Assembly (NCBI GenBank): GCA_907165065.1
Contig: OU015523.1
Coordinates: 16,739,834 to 16,803,833 of the forward strand
Source: Caprimulgus europaeus
Taxonomy: Eukaryota; Chordata; Aves; Caprimulgiformes; Caprimulgidae
Direction of reading: 5' to 3'
Length of the DNA: 64,000 bases
A program made the position numbers and the translations under genes. The notes beneath the pieces are model-generated. The model saw only the letters and a program-made list of their open reading frames with translations, made no database searches and was not told the DNA's origin. Below are positions 57,033 through 64,000 of the stretch, piece after piece; the stretch's first letter is position 1, and each line of letters starts with the position of its first letter.

Positions 57033-58922
57033 CTGAGAAGCAGAGAGAGGGGGTCAGCGTCCCGGCCCCGCCACAGCGGGGCACCGGGACACGGGCAGGG
57101 ACACGGGCAGGGATGTGCCGGCCTCCCCCGGTGGCCGGTGGCCGCCGCAGCCCCGCTCCGCCCGGCCGGGGTTGCGGAGGCTACTTCGGGGGGCACCGAT
57201 GGGAGCGATACTGGGGGTAAAGGATGCCCGGTCATCCACCGTCCCGTTCTCTGCTCGTGCCGTCCGTTAACGGCAGTTTCAACGGAAAAGGCTTCCTCCC
57301 AGTGTTCTGCTCGGGTCTAGGAACAGACCCGGAAAACAATAAAATAATACTTTTTTTTTTTTTCCAAACAAGCTAATATCCAGTGGCTCGATATTAGGTC
57401 GATTCAACCCACCCCCTTCCTCCCCCCCCCCCGCAATTTTAATATCGTATTTCCTCCCCTGCCAGTCCCCGCTTAACCATTTCTCTTTCGGTAACGCTCT
57501 CTGGGATGTGGGGCTACAGACATGATGTTTTTAAACACAGAGCTCAAGGCTCCCCAAACACAACAAGGCCAGTAGGGAAATTTATTTTCCCAATCAAAAC
57601 TACGGGATCTGATGTATTTCCTGGGCTCTTCTCCCTCCCTCCTTTTTATTTTATTTTTTTTTTTCCCCCCTTTCTCGCTGCTAATTGTGCGGATAGCGAT
57701 TTGCCGGAGATCAAACGGGGATGTTTGGAGAATCTCCCGGTTTTTAAAGGGTGGGATTAAAAAAGAAACAAAACCCCAAAGCAGCAGCGGCGGAACTTTT
57801 CCATTCCTTTAAATTTTCCCTCCTCTCCCCTCCCTGCGCGAAAAGGGGGTGTGTGTAAAGAAATAAATAAATGCGGACGTGCCTTTCAAAAGAAAATTGA
57901 ATCGTATCTTCTTGCGGCCTCACAGAGCACCATCTGTCATGTAGACAGCAATACAAATCCGAGCGCGTCCGTGGACATGCCGGCATGTAATAAAACAATA
58001 CATCAGGCGAGCGGTGAATAACCTTGGACACAAATGCGTGTGTGTGCGTGGACGGGACGCGGGGGGAGGGAAAGGCTGAGGGAGGTGGGTGTACCATGTC
58101 CTCCCTTCGCCTGAATTCTGATTGTCAAGTATTTCCATGTAAAAGTTTCCAGGTAAAGTCCTCCACGGGTCTCAGGATCCGGTGGGAAAAATAAATTGAA
58201 AGTAGTAATAATAAAATAATAAAATAACAAAAATAAAAATAAAAATAAAAATAAAAATAAAATAATAGTAATAATAATAATGGGACTGGAAAGTACAGAC
58301 AGGAGGAATGCACCCCAGGCAGGGCTGGAGCCAAGCCTTCCCCCACGGGGCGAGACACGGGGCACGCGTGGCGGGAGCTGTGAGCCCCCCGGGGAAGGGG
58401 AGAGGAAGGCGGTTGCTTTCCCGGGGAAGGGCCGCCGCTTGCCAGGGCCATGGGAAACGCTTTCTCTTGTATTTTTCCTCCTGTATTTTTAATAAGGAGC
58501 GTTAATCAGGCCCACCAGGCAAGGGGTAGGGAATAAACTCTGCCAGAGCTCAGGGCGGCAGGTATCAGCGATCTCTTGGAGGAAAAATAAAAAGGAAAGG
58601 TTTAAAATCACCTTTCAGCTGAGATCCAGGCGGGGAGGGGGGTGGTTTATGTGAACTAACAGAGGGAGGATTTGCAGGGCGGTTGTAGGAAAATGAGAAA
58701 TTACACAGATGGTTCCTGAAGAAAGTTGCTTAAAGGCTTCTCTGTGGTGTGTGTTGAATTTTCCCGTTTGGTTGGGGTTTATCCAGGAGGTGTTTTTTGG
58801 AGAACTGAGCCGGAAAGAGGATTTTTTGTGATTTTTCTCCCCCCCCCTTTTTTTTTTTTTTAATATCAGTAAACCCGTGCCGGTGCTACCTGGAAAAGGG
58901 ATATATTGTTAAAGCTTCTTAC
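57033..58922 (-). other. NHLH2: Putative NHLH2 5' UTR intron
   Basis: On the minus strand, a pyrimidine-rich acceptor CTCTCTGCTTCTCAG|TCCCGG ends at 57033, 30 bp before the ATG. The best upstream donor is GGCCGAG|GTAAGAAG at 58923/58922. NHLH2 genes are known to carry non-coding 5' exons, so this roughly 1.9-kb intron is plausible but unproven. It contains T- and C-runs at 57350-57370 and 57420-57433 and an (AATAA)n tract at 58201-58281. Confidence 0.6.
58201..58281. repeat. (AATAA/AAAAAT)n microsatellite
   Basis: About 80 bp of ATAAAA and AAAAAT units ending in (AATAAT)n, inside the presumed NHLH2 intron. It is likely length-polymorphic. Confidence 0.9.
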
Positions 58923-59020
58923 CTCGGCCGAGTCCTTTGGACAGCTTCTCTCTCCAGTTCCCCTCGCCCCCTCGGCGATTCCTTTACAGTTCAAATGATC
59001 CTCCGGGAGAGAAGCATGGA
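58923..59020 (-). other. NHLH2: Candidate non-coding 5' exon of NHLH2
   Basis: The exon would end at the strong donor GGCCGAG|GTAAGAAG. Its outer boundary is not determinable from sequence alone; 59020 is arbitrary. If it reaches 59017, it contains an 8-codon upstream ORF (58991-59017). Confidence 0.45.
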
Positions 59021-59399
59021 AAAATTATTTAAAAAATAATTAAAAAATCAAAATAAATAAATTAGGAGCGGAAAAGTGTCCTGCTCGGATGGGGAAAGGC
59101 AGCTCTCATCCCTCGCCGCGGCCTCCAGCGCTCCAGAGCTGGGAGGTCTTGTCGGCGTGTTTGTTTGCGGAGTAGAAATAACAACTGAAGTTACTAACGA
59201 TGCATCAGGGGAGAAATAGCGTTTCCCCCATCAAAGTCTGTCTCCGCCCGTTAATTCGAGGCAGCTGGTTGCGATGCCAGTCGCTTCTGGGGGAAAATTT
59301 GGGGAAATTGCTCTGGGAAGCGTCTTCTCCTCCTCTCTTCTTCCTCCTCTTCCTCAATCGTGATAAATAACAAAAGGGATGCGGTGATAGCACCAGCAG

Positions 59400-59600
59400 G
59401 GATTATTCCCTCTCCCCCGCCCCCTCGGCTTCTCCTTCCCCGCGGAGCCGCCCCGCAGCCCCCCGCCGCTGCCCGGAGCTCGGGGCGCGGAGCCCGGCGC
59501 ACGTTGCGCGCTGCACGGAGCCCGGCGCGGCTCAACCGGCTTTGTTCCGCCGCGGTCCGGCGTGCCCCAACGCCGCGGGTCGGGGTAACAATGCGTCTCT
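59400..59600. promoter_or_regulatory. NHLH2: CpG island, probable NHLH2 promoter
   Basis: This dense CpG block includes a GGGGGCGGGG GC-box on the minus strand near 59415 and many GCGC words. It lies 400-650 bp 5' of the candidate first exon on the minus strand, so it is the best promoter candidate. No convincing TATA box was found. Confidence 0.5.
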
Positions 59601-59624
59601 CCCTCCTTTCTTCCCTATTATTTC

Positions 59625-60000
59625 TTTTCTTTTCTTTTCTTTAAAAAAAAAAAAAATGAAGGGGGGTGACTGGATGTAACGTGCGGTTTTGTTAATTCAC
59701 CGATCCGGCGGAGAGGGGCAGGAAGGGAAGAAGCCGTCGGGGGGAAAAAAAAAGAAAAAAGATAAAAGAAAAAAAAAATGTTTGGTTTAGTTTTTCTTCT
59801 GGTTTTTCAAGAGCTGGTGAGGAAGGGAAAAAAAAGGATAAACGTAACCCTCCTCCGTCCCTGAGCTTTCTAACTCCTCCTGCATCTCTCGAGTGAGAAT
59901 AAAGAAATGAAGACGAACGCTGAAAAGAAAAAAAACCCACAAACAACAAACAAAAAACGAACAACAACAAAACAAAACCAAAAAAAGGAATAAAATCTCG
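59625..60000. repeat. Poly-A and purine-rich low-complexity stretch
   Basis: TTTTC units at 59625-59641 are followed by a run of A residues. Further A-rich runs are at 59744-59778 and 59925-59990 (AAACAACAA-like). It resembles low-complexity sequence beside a CpG island rather than a transposon. Confidence 0.7.
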
Positions 60001-60309
60001 GAGCGGGTTCGGAACGGCTGCGAGAGGGAACGTCGGTGCAGGAAAAGGTACGCTCAGACCCACAAAAAGAAAGTGCAGTTCCTCCTCCCACCCCTCCCGG
60101 AGTGGCAAGGAAGCCGAGGAGGGGTGAGGAAGGTGGCAGAGGCGAGACAGAAGAGCGGAGATGTGTGTGGATCCGCTCCTGGTACCCAAGGGTTTAGCCT
60201 AGAGATGGTGGGAAGAGATAAAGGCTCGGAGAAAAGGGGATGGCATTTTTTCCCTCTGAAATTGATATTTAATGGGAAAGCCTATTGGACAGAAACCTGG
60301 ACACGAGTC

Positions 60310-60660
60310 GCTTAATTGGACTTGACATCTGTCACAGTGTGGGAGTTTTCACAGCCCAAATATTTTCAGCAGATCAGATTCTCGCTGAATCTGTGCCACA
60401 AATTATAACAGTCGAGAGCAGCCCATGATACAAGGCCTAGCCTCTGGATATACAGTGAGCGCGCTTGCTCCCACTGCCATCGTCCCCCACCCCCAAAAAA
60501 AATATCTGATACCTACTGATCTAGAAAAACACCCCTGGCATTTCGCACACAAGCTAATAAATAAGCTTTAAACATCAATTTGCATCATGTACACCAAGTG
60601 TGTGGAGAATCATCAGACTGTTTTTCTAGTGCATTTATTTTGGTGGTCCCCCTGCCCTGT
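60310..60660. promoter_or_regulatory. Candidate conserved enhancer upstream of NHLH2
   Basis: This unique block of balanced composition, with no repeat, is dense in developmental factor words. It contains a perfect POU octamer ATTTGCAT at 60578-60585, a TGACATCTGTCA-like MEIS/E-box composite near 60324-60335 (CATCTG core), and AATTATAA and TAATAAATAA words. It is 1-2 kb upstream of the probable NHLH2 promoter. Conservation is my guess from texture and is not shown. Confidence 0.3.
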
Positions 60661-63600
60661 TTCCCACCCAGCCTCAATCCCAGTGCTCCAAGTCCCTCTG
60701 CCCTTGCCTCCCTGCACCAGCATACAGTGAGGTGAGGGAACTGGCTGCATCGCTCTTCTCCCACAGAGGCTGGATGTAGCCAGGTCCCTTCACGTAGGAG
60801 CCAGGGGATACCTGTCACCAGGGTGTCTCTTCTTGCTGCCACCTTGCCCCAGCCACCTCCCAGCTGGCAGCCCCTTCTCTGCTCTGATCCCCTTTTCCCC
60901 ATCTCCCTCCCTGAAGATCCCATCAAATGAAGGCCATAGCCACTTTTCTCCATGTAATCATATTTCTCTCTGAGGATTTTTCTCTGGCAGGAGCCTATGC
61001 TCCCCTCCAGAACCCCCCAAAATGGGAGGGGAGGGTGAGGTAGTGGTTTCCTGTGCAGAGCAGAGCTGGTTCTGCTGCTCACCAGTAGGTCTGTGGGTGC
61101 TTGATCTTGCCAGAGATGCTTCTTTCTCTGGGTCCCATCAGTAGGATGGGTGGGGGCGAGGAGGCAGAAAACCACTTACAGAGGTCCCCATGGTTCATCC
61201 AGTAACATGCACAATGGGCTGGGAGGTGTCTGAATGGGGAGAAGTTCTGCTCTTTACACAATTTATAGGACCTTAACAAGAATGAGCAATATGCCTGATT
61301 AATTTTGGGTTTTGTCATATTTTTTTTTTTGAAAGTGATAGATACTTTGGCAAAGAATACAGTCTCCCTGCATGGCACCTGGCCCACTAGCAAAAGAAAC
61401 ACCCGCAAGAAGATCCTCATGGACATTTCTTCCAGGGAAATGTGAGAATTTCTCTCTCTTCACCTGCCCACACCAGGTCCCCAAGGCAGCAGGAGGCTGT
61501 CACTTGTGTAGGTGCTCTGACTCCACACACCAGAGCTGGATTTATGGATATCCAACATGATCCCAGTGGGGCTTCTGGAGATGCTTGGCTAAGCAATCTG
61601 TAGTTGCCATAGGACATGTCTGTCAGAGACCCACCATGGAAGGTAGAGCATAGAAATGCAGTGCAGCCTCTGGCTGGGAGGGTCCGAAACACGTGTGCCC
61701 TCAACCCACCTCTCTACCAGTCCTAGATCTGCAGAAAGCCTCCTGCCAAGCTTGAGGGGTTCAGGGAGACATTGCTGTGAGGTACCTGGTCTGCATGGAA
61801 AAGGGTGTTACACTGGTGCTTCGGAGTGTGTTTGAGCTCCTAGGCACAGGAACTAGAGTAAACCTCTATTCCCCTGTGAAGAGAAGTAACCAAAATCTCA
61901 GCTACCCTGCCAGGAAGATTCAGATGCAAGTCACTGCAGCTGTGATACACCCCCATTCAGCTCAACTCTTGGGTAACCTTCACAGGAGCTCTTGGAAGAT
62001 CAAGATCTGAGCAGTTCAAGGTCATTGTGCTCCACATGGCAAGACCCAAGGTCCCATACCATCCCATGCTTCTAGGAGTAAGCTTGAAGGAGACCTTCTC
62101 CAGCTCTTACTTATCTGTGGCTCAAGGCTGGTGGCTTTGGCTTGCACTACTCTGCAAGGCATAAGTCTGAGGCCTCAGCCCACAGAAGCTGCAGGTGATG
62201 GAACAAGTAGCTGGCTAAGGCTGCCACAGATAACAGCCAGGAAGCTGCTAATTCATGCAAGCCACCCTGTTCTCTGCTGCAGATGCTGTCATCACATGGC
62301 TTGCTTTTCTTTTTCATTTCCAGAAAGAGACCAAGCTTCTCCACTCAGTTACGAGTGGACATTTCTGACACCCTATAAAGCGCTGCTTGCTGCTGCTGTG
62401 ATCTGATTACCCCACTGCTCTGCTCCTGCTGTGTTAAATCTAGAGGTTCCCACCCTGCCCTCGGCATGCCTGGCCTGTGACATCTACTCAAAGAGCCCTG
62501 CTGGACACTGCAAATCTTCTCCCATCAGCTGCAAGAGCCAGGGTGTAGATTCTGTATCTTTAGCCCTAAGAAGCCAGTCAGAAATGCTGGAGCTGTCAGC
62601 CTGGATCTTTTCTGAGCAGACAAAGCCCCAAAGCCCAGAAGCAGGGACAAAGTCTTCCAGTGGAGAGCAATCCTGCCTCACACCACTCATACTTGGAGGA
62701 AGAGTCTGGTTTTCAGAGCTCAACATTCCTGGGGGTGACTGGCCTAGAGGTGAAGGTGATCAGAAATAATCAGAAATTCTGGGGCAAAAATGCAGTTGGT
62801 GGAAACTAAACCAGTTCCCTTTTGGCAAACAAGAGATGACTAAAGCTCTTCCTCAAGCTGTCTGTATCTTTTTTGTGAGAATATAACCTGATGCAAGTGG
62901 AGACCTGCATATTGGGAATCAGTATTGTCCCAATGGAAGCTGCATAGATGCAAGGCCACCTTATGACTTGTATCTCCAAACGCAGTCATGGCCAGTGTAA
63001 ACCTGTGGTTGGTCTCTCATTAAGCAAGTATCTCAATGGCATCAAGAGTAGCTGAAATTCCCAAATAGCATCAAAGGTGACCTCAATGGTATGAGTGGCC
63101 TCGTTTCTCCATAAAAGGTGAAACCACAGCCTCTGAGGTGCATCTGACAAAGGGAAGTGAATAGAAAAAACTGAGGCATAATAAGGGTCTCCAGTTTGTA
63201 CAGTGGATGTCCAGGGCCATCATATGTCTGTGGCCTTACTGCAGACTAAATCCATGATAGTCAATCCTGAAGCACAAGTGGACGGACATCTTCTGGATGA
63301 GAATCTGGGATTACATTTTGTTAGGCTGGAGGGCTGTAAGGGAGCCACGAGAATCTATTCTTCTTTACCTGGCTTGAGACATTGTTCCCAGGCATGGAGG
63401 CATAGAAAAAGTGGAGCTGATTTCGTGTGGATGGCATTGCAGCTCACACAACTCCCATCTCCTTCCCAACAACCTTGTAAGTTTAATGAGGATGAAAGGT
63501 GGTCAGAGAAAGATTCAGTATCAGAAAAACCACATCCCACCTTTGTAGGGACCATCTCACTGAAAAGCAAGAAGACAATCACTCTGTTTTGACTTCCAGG

Positions 63601-64000
63601 GCTCAGTGACACTCTAATAAAACCTTATGATCTGGAACTGCTCACCAGATAAGATCTAGCATGGAACAAATATTAGTTAATTCATTAATGATAGTGAATA
63701 AAAACTGCTCACTGTTGTGAGATTTAGAGCAAAGCATGATAGGCCACCAAACAATATCAAGTGATAGGTGGTGCTGAATCTGTGACAGAGCCTCATAACC
63801 CAGTTTTTTTCAGAGGCCAGTGGGATTGGGCTTTAGAAAGGCAAAATTCAGAAGAGGATCGTCTTCAGGGTGTAGTCAAAAGAGACAAGGCTGAAAACAG
63901 CTCTGCCATGGGATGGTATTTTATGGAAAGGGGGTACTTGCTTGTGCGAACACCTCCTATTCATGTCACGCCATCATTCGAAGGTAATATTATTTGTGAG
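60661..64000. other. Upstream intergenic DNA
   Basis: No coding exon, RNA gene or CR1 copy was recognised. Open frames at 60585-61175 (minus, 196 codons) and 63203-63592 (plus, 129 codons) have no familiar motifs and are probably chance. Confidence 0.6.

Larger units (their letters stand above)
56340..57330. promoter_or_regulatory. NHLH2: CpG island over the NHLH2 coding exon
   Basis: About 1 kb of GC- and CpG-dense sequence spans the NHLH2 coding exon and the start of the intron upstream of it. Such islands are usual over developmental bHLH genes. Because of its composition, all frames stay open for long stretches, including a 319-codon antisense frame (56361-57320 plus) that is not a gene. 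Confidence 0.75.

Noticed and set aside
56361..57320. 319-codon plus-strand open frame, the longest in the window
   Set aside because: It is antisense to NHLH2 within a CpG island, where stop codons are rare because of base composition. The minus-strand frame is the real gene and the translation has no recognisable domain.
60585..61175. 196-codon minus-strand open frame upstream of NHLH2
   Set aside because: Low-complexity composition and no motif. It overlaps the block I read as possible regulatory DNA.

Overview
The window is vertebrate nuclear DNA and almost certainly from a bird. It has small exons with GT-AG introns, CpG islands, and many CR1 LINE copies ending in the ATTCTATG-type 3' repeat typical of avian CR1. 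It also encodes two proteins I recognise that are neighbours in amniotes: calsequestrin 2 (CASQ2) and the neuronal bHLH factor NHLH2 (HEN2). Both are on the minus strand.

Layout. Positions 1-22102 hold the 5' part of CASQ2: coding exons 1-6, read from right to left, with exact splice sites and compatible phases (codons 1-245 plus two bases of codon 246). Exons 7 onward lie beyond position 1. The promoter is just right of 22102 and carries a perfect MEF2-type site, as suits a cardiac muscle gene. Positions 22.4-55.3 kb are intergenic. They hold CR1 fragments, one much older L3-like CR1 copy (about 49.0-50.0 kb), an orphan CpG island at 34.17-34.42 kb, simple repeats, and several unique blocks that look like conserved non-coding sequence. 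The single coding exon of NHLH2 is at 56556-57002. Its AT-rich 3' UTR probably runs down to polyadenylation signals near 55.3 kb. A splice acceptor at 57032 and a strong donor at 58923 suggest an upstream non-coding exon, with a second CpG island at 59.4-59.6 kb. Positions 60-64 kb are upstream non-coding DNA; 60.31-60.66 kb is an enhancer candidate with a perfect POU octamer.

Function. CASQ2 is the sarcoplasmic-reticulum Ca2+ buffer of heart muscle. NHLH2 is an E-box transcription factor of neuroendocrine and developing neurons. They are linked by conserved gene order, not by a pathway. I see no bacterial, CRISPR, tRNA, rRNA or intact viral features. I found no convincing novel system. The more unusual items are a bird-type poly-glycine insertion in NHLH2, the orphan CpG island, the MEF2-type sites around CASQ2, and the old L3-like repeat.
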